NCBI GenBank assembly: GCA_031761405.1
Contig: JASEVX010000012.1
Span: 27,389,217 to 27,453,216 of the forward strand
Origin: Serripes groenlandicus
Taxonomy: Eukaryota; Mollusca; Bivalvia; Cardiida; Cardiidae
Length of the DNA stretch: 64,000 bases
Reading direction: 5' to 3'
The notes under the pieces were generated by a model, which saw nothing but the letters and a program-made list of their open reading frames with translations, searched no databases and was not told the origin of the DNA. Position numbers and translations under genes: made by a program. Positions 53,001-63,925 of this stretch are shown here, in pieces; the first letter of the stretch is position 1; every line of letters begins with the position of its first letter.

Positions 53001-54180
53001 CTAGCCACTCATAACAAGGTCAATTACCCTCCTCGTTTTACCGACTGATCTATTGCGCCTCGCGAACGAAGCTTTTGGGATGCTAGCCACTCATAACAAG
53101 GTCAATTACCCTCCTCGTTTTACCGACTGATCTATTGCGCCTCGCGAACGAAGCTTTTGGGATGCTAGCCACTCCTAACAAGGTCAATTACCCTCCTCGT
53201 TTTACCGACTGATCTATTGCGCCTCGCGAACGAAGCTTTTGGGATGCTAGCCACTCATAACAAGGTCAATTACCCTCCTCGTTTTACCGACTGATCTATT
53301 GCGCCTCGCGAACGAAGCTTTTGGGATGCTAGCCACTCATAACAAGGTCAATTACCCTCCTCGTTTTACCGACTGATCTATTGCGCCTCGCGAACGAAGC
53401 TTTTGGGATGCTAGCCACTCATAACAAGGTCAATTACCCTCCTCGTTTTACCGACTGATCTATTGCGCCTCGCGAACGAAGCTTTTGGGATGCTTGCCAC
53501 TCATAACAAGGTCAATTACCCTCCTCGTTTTACCGACTGATCTATTGCGCCTCGCGAACGAAGCTTTTGGGATGCTAGCCACTCATAACAAGGTCAATTA
53601 CCCTCCTCGTTTTACCGACTGATCTATTGCGCCTCGCGAACGAAGCTTTTGGGATGCTAGCCACTCATAACAAGGTCAATTACCCTCCTCGTTTTACCGA
53701 CTGATCTATTGCGCCTCGCGAACGAAGCTTTTGGGATGCTAGCCACTCATAACAAGGTCAATTACCCTCCTCGTTTTACCGACTGATCTATTGCGCCTCG
53801 CGAACGAAGCTTTTGGGATGCTAGCCACTCATAACAAGGTCAATTACCCTCCTCGTTTTACCGACTGATCTATTGCGCCTCGCGAACGAAGCTTTTGGGA
53901 TGCTAGCCACTCATAACAAGGTCAATTACCCTCCTCGTTTTACCGACTGATCTATTGCGCCTCGCGAACGAAGCTTTTGGGATGCTAGCCACTCATACCA
54001 AGGTCAATTACCCTCCTCGTTTTACCGACTGATCTATTGCGCCTCGCGAACGAAGCTTTTGGGATGCTAGCCACTCATACCAAGGTCAATTACCCTCCTC
54101 GTTTTACCGACTGATCTATTGCGCCTCGCGAACGAAGCTTTTGGGATGCTAGCCACTCATACCAAGGTCAATTACCCTCA
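53001..54180. repeat. 82-bp satellite, about 14.4 copies
   Basis: The unit starts CTAGCCACTCATAACAAGGT and ends CGAAGCTTTTGGGATG; starts at 53,001, 53,083, 53,165 and so on. Copies are almost identical: single changes such as ATAACA/CTAACA near 53,175, CTAG/CTTG near 53,493, and ATACCA in the last three units. The reverse complement contains ATAGATCAGTCGGTAAAACG, matching the A box of the window's SINE heads (TAGCTCAGTCGGTA) at 13 of 14 positions. The B box is not kept. Confidence 0.92.
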
Positions 54181-54755
54181 ACTGATTTGAATAGATTATT
54201 ATGTCGCATATGTGTCCCAATTCAAACCCAAATTATCGTCAGCATATTAATTTGAAACAAGATAAAGACCCGATACCTGACTTCTAATTTGCAAATGTAC
54301 CTACAACTTATCCAAGCCATGTGTTCAGTTAATAAATATTTAACTTGCATAACCATACAAACTGTATTTATATATTGAAAACGCAAATGTTCCACCATGA
54401 AAGGATTTGATCAAATGCGTGTTTATCGATCCGTATTTTGTTTGCTTTTATCACATCATACAACAATAACAAAAATTGCCAAAAATATGTATGAACTGAA
54501 ATTACAGAAAACTATAGTCATATTTATTTCAATGAACTGATTCAAACTGCAAGTTTTGCCCTCTGCAGCCTAACTATTTCAACTGACATCTATTACTATA
54601 CAATTCTCATATAAAATCTCTTTTTTTATAATTATTTAAGATTGTATAGGGCATTTGGGACATGTGTTACGTAAACAGACCAGCCATTATCAAAATCAGC
54701 CTGCGCCCTTCACGATATCTCTGTTTACCACCTAATCGGACGAGTGTCATGATTA
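54181..54755. other. Unique AT-rich DNA between the two satellites
   Basis: Nothing recognised. A short frame at 54,662-54,916 runs into MITE and satellite sequence and is not a gene. Confidence 0.5.
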
Positions 54756-54905
54756 CAGCATGGCGGGAAAAGAAGAACCTGCTCATTTTGAACAATTTCT
54801 CCGTTTGCCTCACTATTTTCTGCTGTAGATGCGTCAAAAATGCGTCAAAAATGCGTCAAAAATGCGTCAAAAATGCGTCACTGTTCTATGTGGGAAAGGA
54901 AAAGT
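54756..54905. mobile_element. Right half of a CCCTTTCC MITE at the start of the 95-bp array
   Basis: GGCGGGAAAAGAAGAACCTG, CTCATTTTGAACAATTTCTC and CTGCTGTAGATGCGTCAAAA follow the MITE's right half. ATGCGTCAAAA is repeated about four times (54,827-54,880), and TGTTCTATGTGGGAAAGGAA is the terminal repeat. The first satellite monomers follow directly. Confidence 0.75.
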
Positions 54906-57900
54906 GCATCGTTTAAAATCAATAAAACGATGAGCATGACGCATGTTTTCGCTGCAGATGCGTTAAAATGCGTCTCTGTTCGGTGAAGGAAATGGTTAAT
55001 GCGTCGTTATCTATACATAACACGATGAGCATGACGCATGTTTTCGCTGCAGATGCGTTAAAATGCGTCTCTGTTCGGTGAAGGAAATGGTTAATGCGTC
55101 GTTATCTATACATAACACGATGAGCATGACGCATGTTTTCGCTGCAGATGCGTTAAAATGCGTCTCTGTTCGGTGAAGGAAATGGTTAATGCGTCGTTAT
55201 CTATACATAACACGATGAGCATGACGCATGTTTTCGCTGCAGATGCGTTAAAATGCGTCTCTGTTCGGTGAAGGAAATGGTTAATGCATCGTTATCTATA
55301 CATAACACGATGAGCATGACGCATGTTTTCGCTGCAGATGCGTTAAAATGCGTCTCTGTTCGGTGAAGGAAATGGTTAATGCGTCGTTATCTATACATAA
55401 CACGATGAGCATGACGCATGTTTTCGCTGCAGATGCGTTAAAATGCGTCTCTGTTCGGTGAAGGAAATGGTTAATGCGTCGTTATCTATACATAACACGA
55501 TGAGCATGACGCATGTTTTCGCTGCAGATGCGTTAAAATGCGTCTCTGTTCGGTGAAGGAAATGGTTAATGCGTCGTTATCTATACATAACACGATGAGC
55601 ATGACGCATGTTTTCGCTGCAGATGCGTTAAAATGCGTCTCTGTTCGGTGAAGGAAATGGTTAATGCGTCGTTATCTATACATAACACGATGAGCATGAC
55701 GCATGTTTTCGCTGCAGATGCGTTAAAATGCGTCTCTGTTCGGTGAAGGAAATGGTTAATGCGTCGTTATCTATACATAACACGATGAGCATGACGCATG
55801 TTTTCGCTGCAGATGCGTTAAAATGCGTCTCTGTTCGGTGAAGGAAATGGTTAATGCGTCGTTATCTATACATAACACGATGAGCATGACGCATGTTTTC
55901 GCTGCAGATGCGTTAAAATGCGTCTCTGTTCGGTGAAGGAAATGGTTAATGCGTCGTTATCTATACATAACACGATGAGCATGACGCATGTTTTCGCTGC
56001 AGATGCGTTAAAATGCGTCTCTGTTCGGTGAAGGAAATGGTTAATGCGTCGTTATCTATACATAACACGATGAGCATGACGCATGTTTTCGCTGCAGATG
56101 CGTTAAAATGCGTCTCTGTTCGGTGAAGGAAATGGTTAATGCGTCGTTATCTATACATAACACGATGAGCATGACGCATGTTTTCGCTGCAGATGCGTTA
56201 AAATGCGTCTCTGTTCGGTGAAGGAAATGGTTAATGCGTCGTTATCTATACATAACACGATGAGCATGACGCATGTTTTCGCTGCAGATGCGTTAAAATG
56301 CGTCTCTGTTCGGTGAAGGAAATGGTTAATGCGTCGTTATCTATACATAACACGATGAGCATGACGCATGTTTTCGCTGCAGATGCGTTAAAATGCGTCT
56401 CTGTTCGGTGAAGGAAATGGTTAATGCGTCGTTATCTATACATAACCAGATGAGCATGACGCATGTTTTCGCTGCAGATGCGTTAAAATGCGTCTCTGTT
56501 CGGTGAAGGAAATGGTTAATGCGTCGTTATCTATACATAACCAGATGAGCATGACGCATGTTTTCGCTGCAGATGCGTTAAAATGCGTCTCTGTTCGGTG
56601 AAGGAAATGGTTAATGCGTCGTTATCTATACATAACACGATGAGCATGACGCATGTTTTCGCTGCAGATGCGTTAAAATGCGTCTCTGTTCGGTGAAGGA
56701 AATGGTTAAAGCGTCGTTATCTATACATAACACGATGAGCATGACGCATGTTTTCGCTGCAGATGCGTTAAAATGCGTCTCTGTTCGGTGAAGGAAATGG
56801 TTAAAGCGTCGTTATCTATACATAACACGATGAGCATGACGCATGTTTTCGCTGCAGATGCGTTAAAATGCGTCTCTGTTCGGTGAAGGAAATGGTTAAT
56901 GCGTCGTTATCTATACATAACCAGATGAGCATGACGCATGTTTTCGCTGCAGATGCGTTAAAATGCGTCTCTGTTCGGTGAAGGAAATGGTTAATGCGTC
57001 GTTATCTATACATAACCAGATGAGCATGACGCATGTTTTCGCTGCAGATGCGTTAAAATGCGTCTCTGTTCGGTGAAGGAAATGGTTAATGCGTCGTTAT
57101 CTATACATAACCAGATGAGCATGAAGCAAGTTTTCGCTGCAGATGCGTTAAAATGCGTCTCTGTTCGGTGAAGGAAATGGTTAATGCGTCGTTATCTATA
57201 CATAACCAGATGAGCATGAAGCAAGTTTTCGCTGCAGATGCGTTAAAATGCGTCTCTGTTCGGTGAAGGAAATGGTTAATGCGTCGTTATCTATACATAA
57301 CCAGATGAGCATGAAGCAAGTTTTCGCTGCAGATGCGTTAAAATGCGTCTCTGTTCGGTGAAGGAAATGGTTAATGCGTCGTTATCTATACATAACCAGA
57401 TGAGCATGACGCATGTTTTCGCTGCAGATGCGTTAAAATGCGTCTCTGTTCGGTGAAGGAAATGGTTAATGCGTCGTTATCTATACATAACCAGATGAGC
57501 ATGAAGCAAGTTTTCGCTGCAGATGCGTTAAAATGCGTCTCTGTTCGGTGAAGGAAATGGTTAATGCGTCGTTATCTATACATAACCAGATGAGCATGAA
57601 GCAAGTTTTCGCTGCAGATGCGTTAAAATGCGTCTCTGTTCGGTGAAGGAAATGGTTAATGCGTCGTTATCTATACATAACCAGATGAGCATGACGCATG
57701 TTTTCGCTGCAGATGCGTTAAAATGCGTCTCTGTTCGGTGAAGGAAATGGTTAATGCGTCGTTATCTATACATAACCAGATGAGCATGAAGCAAGTTTTC
57801 GCTGCAGATGCGTTAAAATGCGTCTCTGTTCGGTGAAGGAAATGGTTAATGCGTCGTTATCTATACATAACCAGATGAGCATGACGCATGTTTTCGCTGC

Positions 57901-60900
57901 AGAGGCGTTAAAATGCGTCTCTGTTCGGTGAAGGAAATGGTTAATGCGTCGTTATCTATACATAACCAGATGAGCATGAAGCAAGTTTTCGCTGCAGATG
58001 CGTTAAAATGCGTCTCTGTTCGGTGAAGGAAATGGTTAATGCGTCGTTATCTATACATAACACGATGAGCATGACGCATGTTTTCGCTGCAGATGCGTTA
58101 AAATGCGTCTCTGTTCGGTGAAGGAAATGGTTAATGCGTCGTTATCTATACATAACACGATGAGCATGACGCATGTTTTCGCTGCAGATGCGTTAAAATG
58201 CGTCTCTGTTCGGTGAAGGAAATGGTTAATGCGTCGTTATCTATACATAACACGATGAGCATGACGCATGTTTTCGCTGCAGATGCGTTAAAATGCGTCT
58301 CTGTTCGGTGAAGGAAATGGTTAATGCGTCGTTATCTATACATAACACGATGAGCATGACGCATGTTTTCGCTGCAGATGCGTTAAAATGCGTCTCTGTT
58401 CGGTGAAGGAAATGGTTAATGCGTCGTTATCTATACATAACACGATGAGCATGACGCATGTTTTCGCTGCAGATGCGTTAAAATGCGTCTCTGTTCGGTG
58501 AAGGAAATGGTTAATGCGTCGTTATCTATACATAACACGATGAGCATGACGCATGTTTTCGCTGCAGATGCGTTAAAATGCGTCTCTGTTCGGTGAAGGA
58601 AATGGTTAATGCGTCGTTATCTATACATAACCAGATGAGCATGACGCATGTTTTCGCTGCAGATGCGTTAAAATGCGTCTCTGTTCGGTGAAGGAAATGG
58701 TTAATGCGTCGTTATCTATACATAACCAGATGAGCATGACGCATGTTTTCGCTGCAGATGCGTTAAAATGCGTCTCTGTTCGGTGAAGGAAATGGTTAAT
58801 GCGTCGTTATCTATACATAACACGATGAGCATGACGCATGTTTTCGCTGCAGATGCGTTAAAATGCGTCTCTGTTCGGTGAAGGAAATGGTTAATGCGTC
58901 GTTATCTATACATAACACGATGAGCATGACGCATGTTTTCGCTGCAGATGCGTTAAAATGCGTCTCTGTTCGGTGAAGGAAATGGTTAATGCGTCGTTAT
59001 CTATACATAACACGATGAGCATGACGCATGTTTTCGCTGCAGATGCGTTAAAATGCGTCTCTGTTCGGTGAAGGAAATGGTTAAAGCGTCGTTATCTATA
59101 CATAACACGATGAGCATGACGCATGTTTTCGCTGCAGATGCGTTAAAATGCGTCTCTGTTCGGTGAAGGAAATGGTTAAAGCGTCGTTATCTATACATAA
59201 CACGATGAGCATGACGCATGTTTTCGCTGCAGATGCGTTAAAATGCGTCTCTGTTCGGTGAAGGAAATGGTTAATACGTCGTTATCTATACATAACCAGA
59301 TGAGCATGACGCATGTTTTCGCTGCAGATGCGTTAAAATGCGTCTCTGTTCGGTGAAGGAAATGGTTAATGCGTCGTTATCTATACATAACCAGATGAGC
59401 ATGAAGCAAGTTTTCGCTGCAGATGCGTTAAAATGCGTCTCTGTTCGGTGAAGGAAATGGTTAATGCGTCGTTATCTATACATAACCAGATGAGCATGAA
59501 GCAAGTTTTCGCTGCAGATGCGTTAAAATGCGTCTCTGTTCGGTGAAGGAAATGGTTAATGCGTCGTTATCTATACATAACCAGATGAGCATGAAGCAAG
59601 TTTTCGCTGCAGATGCGTTAAAATGCGTCTCTGTTCGGTGAAGGAAATGGTTAATGCGTCGTTATCTATACATAACCAGATGAGCATGACGCATGTTTTC
59701 GCTGCAGATGCGTTAAAATGCGTCTCTGTTCGGTGAAGGAAATGGTTAATGCGTCGTTATCTATACATAACCAGATGAGCATGAAGCAAGTTTTCGCTGC
59801 AGATGCGTTAAAATGCGTCTCTGTTCGGTGAAGGAAATGGTTAATGCGTCGTTATCTATACATAACCAGATGAGCATGAAGCAAGTTTTCGCTGCAGATG
59901 CGTTAAAATGCGTCTCTGTTCGGTGAAGGAAATGGTTAATGCGTCGTTATCTATACATAACCAGATGAGCATGACGCATGTTTTCGCTGCAGATGCGTTA
60001 AAATGCGTCTCTGTTCGGTGAAGGAAATGGTTAATGCGTCGTTATCTATACATAACCAGATGAGCATGAAGCAAGTTTTCGCTGCAGATGCGTTAAAATG
60101 CGTCTCTGTTCGGTGAAGGAAATGGTTAATGCGTCGTTATCTATACATAACCAGATGAGCATGACGCATGTTTTCGCTGCAGAGGCGTTAAAATGCGTCT
60201 CTGTTCGGTGAAGGAAATGGTTAATGCGTCGTTATCTATACATAACCAGATGAGCATGAAGCAAGTTTTCGCTGCAGATGCGTTAAAATGCGTCTCTGTT
60301 CGGTGAAGGAAATGGTTAATGCGTCGTTATCTATACATAACCAGATGAGCATGACGCATGTTTTCGCTGCAGATGCGTTAAAATGCGTCTCTGTTCGGTG
60401 AAGGAAATGGTTAATGCGTCGTTATCTATACATAACCAGATGAGCATGAAGCAAGTTTTCGCTGCAGATGCGTTAAAATGCGTCTCTGTTCGGTGAAGGA
60501 AATGGTTAATGCGTCGTTATCTATACATAACCAGATGAGCATGACGCATGTTTTCGCTGCAGATGCGTTAAAATGCGTCTCTGTTCGGTGAAGGAAATGG
60601 TTAATGCGTCGTTATCTATACATAACCAGATGAGCATGACGCATGTTTTCGCTGCAGAGGCGTTAAAATGCGTCTCTGTTCGGTGAGGGAAATGGTTAAT
60701 GCGTCGTTATCTATACATAACCAGATGAGCATGACGCATGTTTTCGCTGCAGAGGCGTTAAAATGCGTCTCTGTTCGGTGAGGGAAATGGTTAATGCGTC
60801 GTTATCTATACATAACCAGATGAGCATGACGCATGTTTTCGCTGCAGAGGCGTTAAAATGCGTCTCTGTTCGGTGAGGGAAATGGTTAATGCGTCGTTAT

Positions 60901-61250
60901 CTATACATAACCAGATGAGCATGACGCATGTTTTCGCTGCAGATGCGTTAAAATGCGTCTCTGTTCGGTGAAGGAAATAGTTAAAGCGTCGTTATCTATA
61001 CATAACACGATGAGCATGAAGACAGCAAGTTTTCGCTGCAGATGCGTTAAAATGCGTCTCTGTTCTCTGAGGGAAACGGTTAATGCGTCGTTATCTATCC
61101 ATAACGCGATGAGCATGAAGACAGTACGTTTTCGCTTCAGATGCGTTAAAATGAGTCTCTGTTCTGTGAGGGAAAAGGTTAATGCGTCGTTATCTATCCA
61201 TAACACGTTGAGCATGAAAACAGCAAATTTTCGCTGCAGATGCGTCTACT
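54906..61250. repeat. 95-bp satellite array, about 66 monomers
   Basis: GCTGCAGATG recurs every 95 bp (54,951, 55,046, 55,141, 55,236 and on). Each monomer holds CGCTGCAGATGCGTTAAAAT, GCGTCTCTGTTCGGTGAAGG and AAATGGTTAATGCGTCG, then GTTATCTATACATAAC. Two linked variants occur at the junction: CACGATGAGCATGACGCATG and CCAGATGAGCATGAAGCAAG. Rarer markers are TTAAAGCG, CAGAGGCG and TTAATACG. The last three or four monomers (from about 60,940) are 98-100 bp long and diverged. Core monomers are near identical, so the array is young or being homogenised. It does not encode protein, as 95 is not a multiple of three. Confidence 0.95.
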
Positions 61251-61309
61251 ACAGATGTTATTGCCTACTAAATTGCCGTTAGATATATCAAATGCGGCAA
61301 CACAACTTG

Positions 61310-61565
61310 ATTCATTTATTATTTGGTGTTTTACGCAGCTTTCAACAATTTTTCAGTTTGATCACGGCGTTTCCTGGGTAAGTTACCAGTACTACTGGTT
61401 CGTTTATCCTGATACCAGATAGTCAGTCGTAATGCTAACCCCGCATCAATGAGCGCCAAGGAGGACAGACACTACTTCCATGTGTACAGTCTTTGATATA
61501 ACCCGGATATGGATCGAACCCGTGACCTCCCGCATCTGAGGAAGACGCTCTTCCATTATCTTGAA
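61310..61565 (-). mobile_element. SINE, minus strand, right of the satellite
   Basis: The + strand runs GGTGTTTTACGCAGCTTTCA (tail complement), ATGGATCGAACCCGTGACCT (B-box complement) and GGAAGACGCTCTTCCATTAT (A-box complement). Confidence 0.65.
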
Positions 61566-61639
61566 ATTCTGTGAGTCTTTGAGTATTTTGAACCATGTCA
61601 TATACAGGCTTTTGAAAATGCATTTACAACCATTAAAGG

Positions 61640-62490
61640 GAGCACATGTCTTGGAATCCGATGCTATTGACCAACTTATCGTACATGTATGTAATAAGTA
61701 ATCGGTGTATTACAAAGAAATAAAAGGAAGCCGATTCAAATTCTGGTGATAAGTTGTACATTGTATGTGTTCATTTGTGATCATTGAAATGTTTATTTTC
61801 CATTCCTGCTTGTGTTTCTCGGGCAATTATCTCAGATTGCATTTGTTCTTTAAAATTGTATAAATTTTATACCGATCTATAATTTAATATGTTACAACAG
61901 TACAACATACATGTCATTTGCGTATCTTTTGTACCATATAAACTTATGCACCAATTTACGAACTTCATCACATGCTACAATTTCGACAGATTACGTTATC
62001 AACACAATATGGACGACAGCAGCAAATGAAAGAAGGTTTACATTTTTAATTCAATTGCTAATTCAGTGCTTTGTATTTGTTGCATTATGTATGTTATCTT
62101 TTTTCACAACAATTCTTGTCTGAAACGAATACTTAATCGAGTCTAGCACCATGCGCAAACAGCCTTTAAGTCTGCGGGAGGAGGAAGTAATGTTGTTCTT
62201 CATTTTCTAGTTGTTCAACCAGTTTATTCATATGTTTTGTATTTTAATTACTAATCATTAAGTGATTCCGGATACTTTCACAATTATTTTGAAAAGAATA
62301 AGGAAACGATTATCAAAAAAAACCGTACAATGTCATATATGTCCAAGTATATGACCAAGTGTCAATTCCATATCAACTTAAGAAGTTTTAAACACATGAG
62401 TTTTTGTCATATTTTAAAGTCTCTGACCTAGTCTGGTTTAGTTTTAATTGTCATAAAAAGTCGATAAAAGAAAGGAAAACTGTTTTAAAT
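61640..62490. other. AT-rich DNA, no feature seen
   Basis: No gene, repeat or RNA that I can support; short frames lack coding character. Confidence 0.45.
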
Positions 62491-62499
62491 GTGTTTGAA

Positions 62500-63015
62500 G
62501 TTAGCCGGGGTATCCGGAACAGCCTGAATTCCGGTTACTCCAGCTGAATTAACTAGTCGTAATAGCCGGAACTCCGGTTGCTCCGGCTGTATTAACCAGC
62601 CGAAAGAGCCTTAGTTCCGGCTACTCTGGCTGTGTCAACCGGTCGGAACAGCTATATGTCCTGTTACTACGAGTGCGGAGCACCGGCTGTTCAGGCTGGT
62701 TGATACTGGTTCGCTTTCCCGAATTTGCACCCGTCCTGCTTGAGTTAAGAAATAGTTTAACATGTGTAGCGACGACAGAATTGCTCCCGCAAGGTTCGAT
62801 TCTGCATTCGTGCCAGACCTACGAGATTTACTAGTTGCCGTTTTAGCATCGAAACCCAGCAAATATTAATACATAATGCATGTCGTTTACGCTTTAGGAT
62901 GACCAGCATAGCCGGAATGATGTCTTTTTCGGCTGGTTAGTACAGTCGTAGTAATACGGAATACAGCTGCACCGACCGGTTGATACAGCCGGAGTAGCCT
63001 ACGTTCGCTATCCAA
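62500..63015. mobile_element. Element with inverted 43-bp subterminal repeats (CCGGCTG...TTAACCAGCCG)
   Basis: On the left, three tandem versions of a unit of about 43 bp (about 62,527-62,655), e.g. GGAACTCCGGTTGCTCCGGC then TGTATTAACCAGCCGAAAGAGCC. On the right, two inverted versions (about 62,905-63,000), including GACCGGTTGATACAGCCGGA. The middle (62,660-62,900) is unrelated DNA with a 75-codon minus-strand frame of no known type. Probably a third non-autonomous DNA element of the same architecture as 49.5 kb; outer terminal repeats are not clear. Confidence 0.55.
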
Positions 63016-63840
63016 GCGGAATGCATGACTTGATCGAATGAAATGAGTTGGTCATCTAAGAATGCGGTCGAAGCAATCAGTTTATATAATTTTAGCTAAC
63101 CTGAAAACGAATTGGTCAGGGAGAGGCTTTTTGGTTACTCGCCGTTGGGCATCTGTCTTCAAACAACTCAACCTCCTTTAGCAATGGAACAATTTTAAGA
63201 TAATTTCAGAGGCTCTCTATCAAAATATTGAATCTTTTCAAGATTGACACCAAAGCTAAAACTAGAAGAATCTCTTCTGCTCAATTTCAACATAATTCCA
63301 CAATAATGTTCTTTAGCTGACCTTGTAACACAATTGAATAAACCTGTCCGCGTCGGACAAACAACATGGCTACAAGAACTTAACTCTAATATGATATAAA
63401 AACGACATTTCCAATGATTGAAAAGCTTGAACATAAGCCAAATGACGAAATCGTTTCACATATATGTTTTATAGTAACCCATTCCATTCCGCTTGAACAA
63501 GATGGTCGCCGGAGCTAAACATAACAAATAGGCTTCTTACTACATCATCTCCTAAGCCACTGACCGAATTTCATAATCTCTCCTCGAGAGTCTTTGGCTT
63601 ACACTCAATCGGAATTCAACCGGTTCTGATTTGCTGCAATAGACGGGATAACTAAGGCTATACATAGAAAACCAAGAGGGCCAAGATGCCCCTTAATCGA
63701 TAACCTGAGTGATTGTATAGTAGCAAATGTGTAACTGCTAATAGTGGCAGTGTAGAGAAATGCACTCGAAATGATCGATTTGATCACGTTTAGTATGTTG
63801 ACCTTGTTTGAAAGTGAAAGCAGAGAATGCTAAACACCGT
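63016..63840. other. Degenerate interspersed repeats
   Basis: It contains phrases of low-identity dispersed repeats (e.g. AACAAGATGGTCGCCGGAGC; GAGGGCCAAGATGCCCCTTA; ACCTGAGTGATTGTATAG, which also occurs near 4220). Frames across it are not supported as genes. Confidence 0.4.
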
Positions 63841-63851
63841 GTTGTAGATAA

Positions 63852-63925
63852 GGCGCGACGTTATGTAACGTCGCGTGTTGCGCCATTTTGATTGACGTTA
63901 GTGACGTCATTATATATAAACAATA
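63852..63925 (+). promoter_or_regulatory. Palindrome, CRE and TATA cluster: possible core promoter
   Basis: CGCGACGTTATGTAACGTCG is a perfect inverted repeat with a 2-base centre (63,852-63,873). The full cAMP-response element TGACGTCA is at 63,902-63,909, directly followed by TATATATAAA (63,911-63,920). A start site would fall near 63,945-63,955, so the gene would lie beyond the right edge. Spacing fits a CREB/ATF-driven TATA promoter. A transposon end is the alternative. Confidence 0.35.

Noticed and set aside
53001..54180. CRISPR-like array
   Set aside because: The repeats are contiguous 82-bp units with no unique spacers, in a eukaryotic genome.
60901..61282. Overlapping frames of 104 and 109 codons on both strands at the right end of the 95-bp array
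   Set aside because: They exist only because the diverged monomers there are 98-100 bp, near a multiple of three; no start context or homologue.
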